DNA of 64,000 bases from Bolinopsis microptera (taxonomy: Eukaryota; Ctenophora; Tentaculata; Lobata; Bolinopsidae), in NCBI RefSeq assembly GCF_026151205.1, contig NC_087074.1, positions 14,407,167-14,471,166 of the forward strand. Direction: 5' to 3'. Position numbers and translations under genes: made by a program. Below the pieces are notes generated by a model. That model saw nothing but the letters and a program-made list of their open reading frames with translations, was not told where the DNA came from and did no database searches. Position 1 is the stretch's first letter, and each line of letters opens with the position of its first letter. Positions 11,827 through 22,525 of this stretch are shown here, piece after piece.

Positions 11827-11960
11827 AAAATAGAGCACTGTAAATAATATAGATTAGTTGCTGCTATCTTCTTAACATGATTTTTAATTTACAAATAGTA
11901 GTAGAGTAAATGTCAGGAATGCCTGACTTAAACCCCCTCATCCATCACTAATTTCGAATA
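11827..11960. repeat. 178-bp tandem repeat, resumed copy
   Basis: This continues the unit interrupted at 10,613 ('agagcactgtaaataatata') and enters a third copy at 11,911 (TGTCAGGAATGCCTGACTTA), which fades after about 11,950. Confidence 0.7.
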
Positions 11961-12659
11961 AATGTATAGATGCTGCATTGAATTCATGAAGATATCATTC
12001 GTTTTGAGCAATCATTCCCTTAGCTCCCCCATTCTTTGATTGTTTCAAAGAAGTAGTCAAACTACAACTTGTTTAGTTACATCTATTGCTTGTTATTTAA
12101 GCCATTTCATCTCTAGTAGATTCAAATAATTTCTGCAATTCTGAATTATGTTGCTGAACAAACTTGACAATCACCATTAGAAAGAAGGTGACATGTTTAT
12201 GGACCCAGAACTAGCTAAGACAGCTAAGACTCTGTGTACATGCGAATCACTTCAAGAATCTTCTTGATGAAAGAAGCTTGTGTGGTTTGTTAAAAGACTT
12301 CGATCCGCTCACAGCCATGCAGATTAAGACTAATTTAGATCGACATTATTTTGATAACAATGAAAACTCAAATGGTTTGATTTTTAGCTAAGTTACCATA
12401 ATTATTATAATTAATTAAATACAGGCTGACAATGTTTCATTTCACAAAATGTATCTGAATAATGTAATTTTAACTGAATCTTAAGCTGTTCAAAAAGCTT
12501 TGTTAGATGATGTTATCGATGCTGTATAAGTTGAAACCTTTTGATGATGAGAGGTACATGAACAAACCTACACTAAACAATACTACATTCCAGCTTGAAA
12601 CGAAATGAGTGGAGTTGAACGACGCCTGTTTATCGAAACTACATCAATCAACTTTTCAA
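11961..12659. other. Gene-free stretch
   Basis: AT-rich sequence without recognisable coding regions, boundaries or repeats. Confidence 0.35.
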
Positions 12660-13051
12660 CTATGCAGGTTATTAATGAAATGAAATGAAATACTACTACT
12701 TTGTCGGAACTAAGTCCGATCTACGCCAGATAACCCCCTCCATATATCCCTGTCCCGCATCAGAGTTCACAGTTCCTCTTTTGAGTTTGTCCCAATTTCC
12801 TTCAGTAACATAGACAAGTAGCTTTGTCTTGGTCGGCCTTGCTGTGCTCTACAATGCATAGGTTTCCATAAGACTAAATCACTGGCAAGTAGCTCAGGAT
12901 GTCTGATGCAGTGTCCCGCCATTTTTAGTCTCCTGCTTCGTAACTTGTTTGACAGCCTTGGTAGACTACCATACAAAGTTATATTGCTGACCTTGTCCTT
13001 CCATGAGATACCCAGCACCATACGTAGCATCTTTGTGTATGTCCCGTCCAA
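12660..13051 (-). pseudogene. LINE ORF2 3' fragment (RTE-like tail)
   Basis: The frame at 12,767-13,051 reads MDGTYTKMLRMVLGISWKDK, then an 'LRSRRLKMAGHCIRHPELLA' block and 'GRPRQSYLSML'. This is the conserved C-terminal signature of a family of endonuclease-reverse transcriptases common in invertebrates. After a stop, related sequence ('RDRDIWRGL') continues in frame down to about 12,725. On the minus strand the copy ends in (ATTTC)n, seen as 'gaaatgaaatgaaata' at 12,674-12,690. Only the last ~110 residues of ORF2 survive. RTE-type is my best guess for the clade. Confidence 0.65.
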
Positions 13052-13130
13052 TACAAATGAAATAAATTATTTTTATCACGCTTATATCAACAATCAAAAT
13101 TAAAAACTTATGGACGTATATCACTCATTA

Positions 13131-13971
13131 TTATGTATCACTCTCTAACATCTTGTCCTCACTACAAATATTACCACTTCTGATATAATAAAGTTTTTTT
13201 GTGTCTTCTTTGGCTCTGGCATGGCTCCAGCTCAAAATCTTTGGGTGGGTGCAGCTTGGCGCACGGTGGGGGGGGGGGGGGGGTGAAGCCCCCTGGAAAA
13301 TTTTGGAATTTTACTCTCCTAAACATATTTTAATATCTCCAAAACAGTCTCAATTGATTACAGAAGTCAATTGACCCTTAGTTTTAAATACAAAATTTGA
13401 CAATTTTTGTGTGAACATTTTCAAATCGTTTGGGTGGGTGCAACACCCTTTGGGTGGGTGCGCACCCACCCGAACCTACACGGTGGAGCCATGCCTGCTT
13501 TGGCTATCTGTTTTATTTCCAAGACCAACTGCTGATGGATAACTCGATCTTCAGGTGATCGATCTGGAGAGATGAAAACAGTCTTATGATCTTCACACAG
13601 TCTCAGCTTTTTGGCATTTACTAATATCTGATGAACGGTAAGTTAGAATTATCTAGCGAAACTTTGACTGGTCTAGTCTTGTTGGCTGATTTTCTCCCAA
13701 CCCAGATAGCTTCAAAACGTGGTTTTTCTTCAATCTGCTGAAAAATCACGGTAACTTTATTGCACAGTTCCTCTTCATCAGTCTCCTTCAAACCAAAGAT
13801 GAGCACATTCCTACTGCGATCCTCTTCCGATACACCATCCTGTACAACCTTTTTTAAATTCTCTTCTGCAAGCACAGGTGCATTTTTAGTCACAGCTTGA
13901 CTGTATGACTTCATCTCAGCTTGGACAGTGTCTTGAACGGCGGTCTTGACGGTGGAGTGCATGGATTCCAA
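13131..13971 (-). pseudogene. LINE ORF1-like gene, frameshifted and interrupted by a hAT MITE
   Basis: The N-terminal part (13,971 to about 13,640) has a coiled-coil-like stretch, then 'RSRNVLIFGLKE' and a basic 'RKSANKTRPVKVSL' block, as in RRM-type ORF1 proteins of LINEs. A 1-nt frameshift near 13,635 is followed in another frame by 'AKKLRLCEDHKTVFISPDR' and 'SPEDRVIHQQLVLEIKQ', the conserved ORF1 C-terminal domain. The 282-bp element at 13,216-13,497 then interrupts it. Skipping that element and one CTTTGGCT copy leads straight into 'EDTKKLYYIRSGNI' and a stop at 13,131. The protein would bind LINE RNA; this copy is dead. Confidence 0.7.
13216..13497. mobile_element. hAT-type MITE, 282 bp, 8-bp TSD
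   Basis: The ends are CTGGCATGGCTCCA (left) and the inverse of CAGGCATGGCTCCA (right). The flanks carry a perfect 8-bp duplication, CTTTGGCT (13,208-13,215 and 13,498-13,505). CAGG-type termini with an 8-bp duplication are diagnostic of hAT transposons. There is no coding capacity. Inside are a G-run (13,268-13,283) and an internal palindrome, GGTGGGTGCGCACCCACC (about 13,453-13,471). It sits inside the LINE ORF1 pseudogene and removing it restores the alignment. Confidence 0.85.
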
Positions 13972-14002
13972 CTGCTTCGATTTAGTTTACATTTAAAAAC
14001 AT

Positions 14003-14576
14003 CAGGAGGTGACCGGGATTCCCGGTACCGGGATTGGCAATTTTGAGCTATCCCGGTCCCGGTCCCGGTCAAATGCTGATTTATTTATTTATGATCCCGG
14101 TCCCAGTCCCGGTCCCGGTTAATTCGGGATTCTTGGTCCCGGTCCCGGTCCTGGTCTCGGTCAATCACTCAAATTTGCCGGGATTTTGACCGGGATCTTT
14201 TACATAATTTCATTCACTGTGATTTTAAGTTTTTCCTTTCATTCATTGTGAATTTCATCTTTAAACATCCTCTGAGCCAAATACAACAATGTTTAAAATT
14301 GCTTAACAAGTTTGAGTAATAAATTATGATCATGAATTAACCAGTAATCGACCGGAATTCCCGGTACCGGGAATCCCGGTACCGGGATTGGCAATTTTGA
14401 GCTATCCCGGTCCCGGTCCCGGTCAAGTCACATTTTTCATCCCGGTCCCGGTCCCGGTAAATTGATAATCTCAATTTTGAGCTATCCCAGTCCCGGTCCC
14501 GGTCCCGGTCCCGGTCAAGTCACATTTTGTATCCCGGTCCCGGTCAGGCCTGAAATCATGTCCCGGTCACCTCCTG
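14003..14576. mobile_element. hAT-type MITE with CCCGGT hexamer arrays, 574 bp
   Basis: Terminal inverted repeats are CAGGAGGTGACCGGGA (14,003-14,018) and its exact inverse at 14,561-14,576. The flanking 8-bp duplication AAAAACAT lies at 13,995-14,002 and 14,577-14,584. The interior is built from CCCGGT/ACCGGG hexamers in short tandem runs around a repeated 'attggcaattttgagctatc' core (about 14,032, 14,387 and, in variant form, 14,470). It also holds palindromic CCCGGTACCGGG units. No coding sequence. Repeats this rich in CCGG could form strong secondary structure and carry many CpG sites. Confidence 0.85.
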
Positions 14577-14584
14577 AAAAACAT

Positions 14585-15804
14585 TATTATTCAAAGGTAA
14601 ATAGACAGCGATCAGTAGTAATTTTTAATCCATTTCTATCGGATTTGCAAACTTTTAAAATGATATAACACTTGTACAATCTCAAACTTATGTGATATGA
14701 TACTGTTGATATAAATGTGGGAAGTAATAATATATTTGCAGGTGTACAGTGCTGTTTCTGAAATTGACGAATCCTCTTGTGATGAAGATTGAAGAAGCTA
14801 TTGCCATCCAAGTGGAAAAAGTCCCGCCTCTGTCACCCTCCTCGAATAGAACTAAGAAAATGTGGAGACTTTCTTCATTTAGTTCCAAATCAAGTGGACC
14901 AGATGTTGATTTGTTTGAAATGGACTGAGACTTGTGTTTCATATGCCAGGTTGAACAGGTTTGTGTGAAACTTTTGCTCGCAAATATAATTATTATACAT
15001 ATTATCTCGATTTAATTTTAAGAGTATGAGAGGTTATTCTTCTTTAACAATACGAATTTCCCTAGACGTTAGAAACGAAAAAGGATAGTCTGATTCAAGG
15101 AAAAGATAATAGTTTCTTCGTCGATTTCGCAACATACTATCTGTGGACATCTACATAAATCGTCAGGATCTGTGCAACATCGATGTTAATCCTGATTCGC
15201 ACATGAACAAGTGCCCTGTTCTTAACCCTGAGAGTCTCGGAAAATATCTCTATAGCAAGCTAGGTAGATATCACAAAACATGTCGTTTGAGGTACAGCAA
15301 CTCGAGGGTGAAACAATTGAAGGGTAAATTATCTGAAGCTGTAAGTTTAAAACCTGTCTCTAAGGCAGGTTTTAAAATGGAAAGACACGTGTCCACGCAC
15401 GACAACACCAATGCTGCATTAATGAGTGCAGGTATTGACACGAACCTTTTAACTGGAGCAGGAGAATGTTTTACCAGAACTGTACCTCGTGTCTGACCTG
15501 AAGCTTAAGTACAATGACTATGTGACGTCTAATTTATCTGAGAACGCTGCAAACTCCAGCAATGTTTAATCTGATCACATCAGTTTTCAGAAAGACAATG
15601 TCGGTAAGACGAGTTTGTTTCGACAGCAGGATCGTATCTAATTTAGCCGCAACAATAGATGCGGATAGAGATGATAACACTTTGACAAAGACAGCACTCT
15701 TAAAGGAGATTAGAAAAGAAATCTTTCAATGTAGAAACGAATTCTATCAGAAGATTTATCTTCAAAAACATGTTCGATTTACTGATCGGACTGTAGAAAT
15801 ATAG
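14585..15804 (+). pseudogene. Possible remnant of a Cys/His protein (CxxC ... YHxxC)
   Basis: Weak. Near 14,886-14,950 one plus-strand frame reads 'DLCFICQVEQ', broken by a stop just before. At 15,143-15,496 an open frame contains 'GRYHKTCRLRYSNSRVKQLK'. A CxxC motif followed further on by YHxxC is the layout of a multicopy invertebrate family often linked to transposons. A further open frame (15,562-15,804) shows no motif. Splice sites are unclear. I cannot name the family, and the whole may be noise around one real motif. Confidence 0.3.
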
Positions 15805-16727
15805 TGTTTATGTGGATTGATCTGTTAAAGCAGGGCTATTGTATCATTTTAACATTAACTTTGCATAGTGATGATACGTTTATTGTGTCTCTTGTGATTA
15901 TCTATTTCTACAGTGTTACGGTACCAACTACCACGAGGTTTCTGGCGCAGTGACGCGCTTTCGAGCAAATATCGTGCTAGATACGTCACGCGCCGCAACC
16001 GAATCAGATTTAAGTACACTTTTTCCATTGTAAACACTACATACGACGCGCAACACGTTCTACGAGGTCGAAATTTTCGAGGTCCCTAACACCGGAATGG
16101 AGCAATATTTAGACGATCTGACACTTTCTAGGGCTTAAGCAACCTAAAAGAAATTAGGGGAACTACTCAGAAAAAATTTTTAGTCGATATTCCGGTGTCT
16201 GTAGATGTCCGAAGTTTTGGCAGTAAAGTGCTCACAACACAGCTTCTGAAGGCTCTAGAAGGTTCCCGATACCGTCAGAGTGTTCAGTACACTCCATTCT
16301 ATCATATAAGAACCCTAAAAGAATTCCCAGGGCTCGAGCAAAGAAGCGTGATATTTGCCCGTAAGAGCCTCTACTAGTTATCCGACTGGCATTAATTAAA
16401 AACTATTATCTGTTATTGTGTAACGTTAATTGCAATATATAATACAGCAAGGCTGATTACTGCTGACACATTATAAGGCAACTAAGAGCAGAAATATGGA
16501 TGATAGACTAACGCGAGTGGCAAGGCAACATTAAACAGGGCGCAATTAATGCGTGAACAGTGAACGCACGAGGTGTTAAGCTTTAAGTGCTCCTTCATCA
16601 ATTATGTTCACTCTTAGACGGATTTGACACGCGAAATTGCGCGGCAAATATGCGCGGCGTGTAAAACTTTTGTAAACCTTTCGGACAAGGGTTAAATTAT
16701 TTTTCTACTGTCAACACAGCCCAAGTT
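15805..16727. other. Gene-free stretch ending at the right 20-bp inverted repeat
   Basis: No recognisable gene. The short ORF at 16,195-16,377 has no domain and runs into the inverted repeat at 16,357-16,376 (GCCCGTAAGAGCCTCTACTA), the exact inverse of 9,430-9,449. Confidence 0.35.
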
Positions 16728-16771
16728 TTACCTGAGGACCCCAGGCTATTATGTTCATTAACATAGCCTGG
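16728..16771. repeat. TTACTGGG palindrome family, partial copy
   Basis: Begins TTACCTGAGGACCCCAGGCT and folds back with 'agcctggtgag' after a short AT loop. It matches the right end of the complete copy at 17,569-17,645 in inverse orientation. Confidence 0.6.
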
Positions 16772-17380
16772 TGAGACTGAACCCTCTAATACGCGCAAGT
16801 CTCTCTAAACGGGCGCGTTTTTGCGCGTGGAATGCTGAGCGCGCAAAATATATGTTTTGTAATGTAATAATCTCATATCTGAAGACCGTTCATACGTTTT
16901 TGAAGAAGTACGTGACAGTGGCAACAAGAGAAATGTAAGTTCTAGGTGCAGTAGCGTGATACTTCATGAAGGTTCTCCTCATGTCCTTTGGTCAATTGCA
17001 ATTCCGAACTTTGACGGATCAAAGGTTTCATGATTATATAACTATTATTAATTAATGAATATGATCACATAACAACTCGCCTAGCATTCCACACAAAAAC
17101 GCGACCGATGTAATTCCACCATATATTATATATGGTATATCAATTGTGTTAAAAGCCAGAGGTCTACAGGTTGAGGTAAATATAATAAAGTGATTGACAT
17201 TTCACAAAATGTTAACTTTAATAATCTAATAATTTGATTACATACATCAAAGAGAACAGTACATGATGGACTCATTCGTAAACAGTAAACTATTGACATG
17301 ACAAATAGATTGACGGGAGTGCTATGGCCAGTACCAAATACACAATTCACTTATAAATATAATGATTCCTAGCTTTAAAT

Positions 17381-17511
17381 TTACCCGGGGACCCCGGGCT
17401 TTGTGTTCTTAAACACAGTTGTCATATTAATACTTTAATATGAGACTTGAGTTTTAGTAAATATATTCAATTGATACGTTTATGAGAATTTAAAACGGGG
17501 TCCCCAGGTAA
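17381..17511. repeat. TTACTGGG palindrome family, 131-bp copy
   Basis: The left end is TTACCCGGGGACCCCGG. The right end is the inverse of TTACCTGGGGACCCCG. Arms of about 16 bp surround an AT-rich core that differs from the other copies. This suggests a TIR-bounded MITE-like unit. Confidence 0.65.
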
Positions 17512-17568
17512 TAAGACTCAATCGAATAGATATTTAAAAGATTTCGAAACCCAGTATTATCATACCTC

Positions 17569-17645
17569 TTACTGGGCGGCGCTTAGTCTGTCATTCCGCC
17601 GAATCTCTATTCGGCGGAACATTATAGCCTGGGGTCCCCAGGTAA
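17569..17645. repeat. TTACTGGG palindrome family, complete 77-bp copy
   Basis: Starts TTACTGGGCGGCGCTTAG and ends CCTGGGGTCCCCAGGTAA. The centre is an 11-bp stem hairpin, TTCCGCCGAAT / ATTCGGCGGAA (17,593-17,618). The same modules (a C-G-C-rich left end, 'cattccgcc', 'tagcctggggtcc', CCAGGTAA) recur at 41,259, 45,888 and 47,933. Confidence 0.7.
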
Positions 17646-18039
17646 CATACCTCATGCAGGTCATGCATTTTCGTATAATAAAGAATGAAATTTACCGCGG
17701 ACCACCGTACTGAGTTTCTACTGAACAAGGTCTACACTAAACAGTAAACAATAAACATGCGATCAAGATGTTTAATCACTCAACACTCGACCAACACGTA
17801 GGATACTTTAACACGTACTTCAAGTGACTATTTAAAATCCAACCCCAAACTAGAGTGTAGGACTAAAGCGTATGTTGAAAACCCGTACGAGAAACTAGAC
17901 CAACATCCTTATTATATATTTGTCATAACCCCTGGTCATAAAACCAAAACATATCAGAATAATTTTTCATCAATTAGGCTTATTTGACGTTCATAAAGCT
18001 CAATAACATTAACAACCGAACACAAGTTTTCAAGTTCCA

Positions 18040-19020
18040 ACTTGAATTGCTTCAAGAGTTTGTTGGCCTATTCTTGCTGCAAGGAGAGTTCTTCGCTCTA
18101 AAGGTATGTCTTGAGGACTGTCGTGATGATGGCTAATACTCTGTCCACACTCTTGTACTTCTGAAGACTCTGTAAGTGTAACAAACGGGTGTCGGCGGAG
18201 GCTGCAGATTCAAGGAAAGGAGCGTTGAACCAAGCTCTTAAGTAAACGAAGACAACAACGTGAGCCATCTTCTGCACGTCTCTCTTCTTCGTCCAGTGAA
18301 GTGGTATCTAGTGAAGTAGAATCATTTTCATAATGTATATGGACTTAGCCATCCATCTGACATGGTGGTCAGCTCCAGGTCTTTGTATCTGGAAGACGCA
18401 TCCTTTCTTCATCTCTATGCTTTCTCCATGGATAAGTTTAGCTCTAGTAATTCCTTTTATTCTCCTGGGCTGGTTGTTGAGTTGACGGATTTGAGTAATG
18501 AAGGATAGAAGATCTTCCGTTCCTGTTGCAAGTAGGGATATCAGGAAGGACAATGTTCTGCAGATTGAGATCTTCCCAGGAGGTCTTCATGATCTTAAAA
18601 AGGGTTACTTCAAGTGATGTTGTGTCACCGAACAGTTGCTTAGAGGCAGATCCTCTTACAAGATCCGCCTCAAGGACGTGATGTCTGCAAGCCATCAAGA
18701 GGATCTGTCGATTGAGGAGCGGCTGAAAAGTAGGACATGCTCCTTTGTGGACTCCAGTATTTTATGATGTCGTATCAAATTCATCGGCTATTATTTTATC
18801 TGCTAGGCTTCGGTCGTCGAATCTTCTTCACTTTCTCTGCCTCTTGCTAGTTCCTGTAGAGTCACTTGTCTTACAGATTGCAAGTATGTTTACTTTCCTA
18901 AATCATCCGAGGTCTGCTAGAAGTTTTCTGTCGAAATTTATCTGTTTGACATTGGAGGAAAAGTCTCCTTTGATCTTTGCTGCTTGCTCTGATCGGACTG
19001 AGGCTCTGTGACAACGTGCA
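18040..19020 (-). pseudogene. Decayed transposase-like gene (DTT-NTG / CRHH family)
   Basis: On the minus strand, scattered frames give in order: 'FDRKLLADL', 'DEFDTTS*NTGVHKGAC' (in-frame stop after the S), 'LMACRHHVLEADLV', 'SLEVTLFKIMKTSWEDL', 'FLISLLATGTEDLLSFI', 'GADHHVRWMAKSIYIMKMIL', then after a stop 'VVVFVYLRAWFNAP' and a 'YL*SEEL' tail. I recognise this order (DTT.SNTG, CRHH, RWMAK.IY, AWF) from a multicopy family of transposase-like proteins in invertebrate genomes. I cannot assign its superfamily. At least two stops and one frameshift (near 18,550) make it non-functional. Confidence 0.6.
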
Positions 19021-19253
19021 GTGGACTTTAAGAGGGATTAACAGCTTCATATCCCCGTGTCTCCACCGAGCAGTGAGATGCAGTGTCTCCTCAAACCGTC
19101 ACTGAGGGAAAGAAAATAAGATTCTACGTGTGAAAATGAGAGAAAATGTCCAACTTCTATCATGAAATACCGGCTGCCAGACTTTGGGGCCGGAGTGATA
19201 TGATCCACCATATACGTCATCAAGTAATTAACATGCAAGCTTGAAGCTTGTGG

Positions 19254-19510
19254 CGTATAATTAGTGATGTGATCCATGGATTGAACCCCCCCCCCCCCCC
19301 CCCTTTAGCAAGAGCTCCCGTCCTTTATGTGATCTACGAGTCGAGAAGTCAGATCATGTTGACTTCTTAATGTACAGCTATGATTTATAGAATTGACATG
19401 TGAACTCTACCCCAGATCTAGCCCATTTCTATGTCAATTAAATTCAATCCATGGATCACATCACTAATTATACGTCACTAATTGGTGACGTGATCTGACC
19501 CCTCTTTGGG
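19254..19510. repeat. Foldback element with 32-bp perfect inverted repeat
   Basis: The 32 bp at 19,254-19,285 (starting CGTATAATTAGTGATGTGAT) are the exact inverse of 19,443-19,474, with 157 bp between them. The left arm is followed directly by a C17-C18 run. On the right the homology to the dispersed copy at 1,836-1,890 continues to about 19,510 ('caccaattagtg...gggg' inverse). No target duplication was found. Confidence 0.7.
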
Positions 19511-20472
19511 GGCCGGATCAGTTTCCGGTCCCAAAGTCTCCCGTGGAAATACCAAGGAGACGACAGTAAATTATTAACAAAGCTGATTTATTTTTAATTA
19601 AAGATGACCATGCAAAAAGGCTTTTAATTTTAACAACCAGGATTTAAGCCAGGCAGGATAGCTTTTAATAGTGAATACCTGATTTCGAGAGATACAACTG
19701 CAGCCAAGACCGATATCAAGACGAAGGAACTCCGCAAATTTCTGGCCAAAAATATATCGTCTTTGTTTATTGCAGATCCCCTCCTGAAAGAATAAGTGTT
19801 CGTTTAGAATCTATATAAAAACCCATTCATTTGGGCTAATAGCATCGATCGGAACTTTAATAACTGTAATGATATCCCAGTTATTTTTTACTGATCTTCT
19901 TTGTAGACTTATCAGAACTTGGGGATAGGGCAAATGAGATTAATAATTCATTGTTTGTGACAGAATAAGCCTATATAATATTTATACTCAGAACTTCTCT
20001 GACATACGCTGCGACAATCTGGCTCAATGGTGTGTCCAAAATAAAAAGCATAATTGAACAATCCTAACAGCGGAGAAATGATAATCTTAACAGGAGATAA
20101 AAAAGTGGAGACATTAGTCAGTCTGAGAGCAGAATGAGGAAACCGTTACAAGTACCGTGCTATCAACTCAGGTCTGCCTTTTCTGATTTGATGACCATCC
20201 TACTACTCACTAAATCGGTATCTCAGCAACGCACCGAAGATACTACCTGCCATGATTATTGAGTCTAGAAAACTCTATTCACAGGTTAGTCAGGTAGTGG
20301 CTTACATTCTGATGACATCTCTTTTTGGAGGTTTTCCGACTCTCAGACCACCTAGTTGAGTGTGTACCACAACCTGCACCATGCCCAAAAGTCCGGAAGC
20401 CCTGGACCTATGTGACAAGCCTGCCCCTGAACAAAAACAAATCCTAAGCAGCGTACAGCAGCTAGAGAATAT
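19511..20472. other. Gene-free stretch
   Basis: No recognisable gene, RNA or repeat boundaries. Confidence 0.35.
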
Positions 20473-20479
20473 TCTCATA

Positions 20480-20563
20480 GGGGGGGGGGGGGGGGGGAAC
20501 GTAGAATAAAGTAGAATAAAGTAGAATAAAGTAGAGTAGAATTCTACGTTGCCCCCCCCCCCC
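20480..20563. mobile_element. Small poly-G-ended element with 10-bp core repeat
   Basis: The left end is a G-run (20,480-20,497) followed by AACGTAGAAT. The right end is ATTCTACGTTG followed by a C-run, so the two ends are inverse. The core is a 10-mer (GTAGAATAAA) repeated about four times. The flanks carry the direct repeat TCTCATA (just left of the G-run and just right of the C-run). The design repeats that of the element at 5,258-5,930 although the core sequences differ. Confidence 0.6.
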
Positions 20564-20570
20564 TCTCATA

Positions 20571-22414
20571 ACAGGAGGGTTACCATCGACTTCTGAGTTC
20601 TGGAATCTGGACCAGCTCTGGTCAGTGGGCATAAGTTGGGTCTTATACCAACGTCGTGTCTTATTTTAGAGGGTTGTTGCTTTGCAGATGGCATACTGTG
20701 GCGAAGATATTATAGTATTATATCTCGGTCATATGAGAAACCAGAATTCTCATTTTTTTCAGGACAAATGTAATGCGATTGAATTATTTCGATTGGGCAC
20801 TCAGTGACTGAGCTATTAGGACTTTTGCCCCCCTCCCCCCTGTATATTTATCCTTGCTTGGCGACACAAAATTACACCGAGACTGAAATATCAGACTGAC
20901 TTATAAGTTGTTACCAGCAACTTTCGATTGAGGCGATATTAATTTGGGCCGGGGTTCAAAGCTTTACTGTACATACATCTTCAAGGGGAACAACTAGTCT
21001 TTCAGTTTTCGAATAGTTATTTAATTGCGTAACTGAAGGAAAGATCACTTTACCGTATGCACTTGAAAATTCACGTAACTTATAACTTAGGAACATATCG
21101 AAGTTCCGGTGTCGTGTAGAGTGATTTATATCTATTGTGTCAGAATAAAGCTGGCAGACGTGCCAGTACATTATACAAATTCTAAACACTATAATTACAG
21201 TTGAATAGAATGTATGATGTTCAGAGCTGCGTATAAGTGTCATCTTAGAATATATGCTATAATTCTGGTTTATTACAGTAGCTGGCATTTGCCGAAAAGA
21301 TTACAGATTTCAGTAACACACTAACATGTAAATATGCCTGTTTAGAGAGATTTTCTCAAAACCCGTCTCAAATACCAAAGGCAAAACTATTAGTAGCACC
21401 ATTAGCTTTAAACCCATCTGGGGATAGCACTAATTTATATAATATTATAATATCGAGCAGGAAGGCTCAAGGCGGGAGGGGTTATGTTGTTTTTGCTCAC
21501 AACATCAGTTATCAGTATGATACGATTCTACGCCTATCGAGAACTGAGATATGGACAGTATGGCGGAGATTCTTGAAAAACCGCCAACTTTAACAAACTA
21601 AGGTTTAACTTATAATAGCTTTGCTCGGACATCAAAGCCGCACTAAGTCAAGTATCATTATGGAACCGGATTTAAAGCGAATAGAATCCCACATTTCGCC
21701 TTTTAAACAAACAAATAGCATTAATAAGAGCTATTGGTCGATGTTTGCTTCTTCTTAGTAAAATCCCTCACTTTCAAATAGTCCTTAAACCTTGGTGAGC
21801 TAAACAAAACACTAGGGACATTATGATGTACGCCTAATCTTCAACTCAAAAGTCACAGTAAACTATTGGGACCAGAATACAGTAGTTTATTTATCTGACC
21901 GTAAGGCGTAACACCAAAAGCGGTTCATCCCAGTTTATTGACTAAACCAATTTGTCCGTTTCGCAGTATAGTATAGTACTTTTACTTTCACACTCTCTCA
22001 CACTCTTTGTTCACTAAATAAGTAAGATTATACGTCACGTACAGTACGTGATCACGTTATGATTGTTAAACCGAGACGATACGTCATAATCATATTAAAA
22101 GGAACTGCGGTGCGCGCGCTTAACGTACCTCGAAAAATGTTTGAGCGTGGGTCCTTTTTTTATCTAAAGGTGACATATTTGCTAGTTTTTTAGAAAATTA
22201 ACCATAATTTGTCCCGTTAATCGTCACTACTTATTACTAAGAGGTGTCACGTCACTAAAAAATTTATTACAAATACACCAAAGGGCCCTGTATAGCTAGA
22301 CACATTCCCTGACTCGTAATTACACTGACTGTTAACTATATCACGTGACATGCATTCAAACTCTCTTATTTAGACATGCCGTAAACATATTAAGCACCCA
22401 CTGTATTAACCCAA
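20571..22414. other. Gene-free stretch
   Basis: No recognisable gene. A short palindrome, CACGTAC-A-GTACGTG, lies near 22,037-22,051. Upstream exons of the RecQ-like gene could lie here or further left, but I could not identify any. Confidence 0.35.
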
Positions 22415-22525
22415 CATTCTCGGGCAGTATCGAGATAGCCCGACCACTGTCCGCGGACAACTGTCCGCGGTCAGTTGTCCGCAGACACCTGTCTACCAGA
22501 TCATATTACTGTATAATAACAGTAT

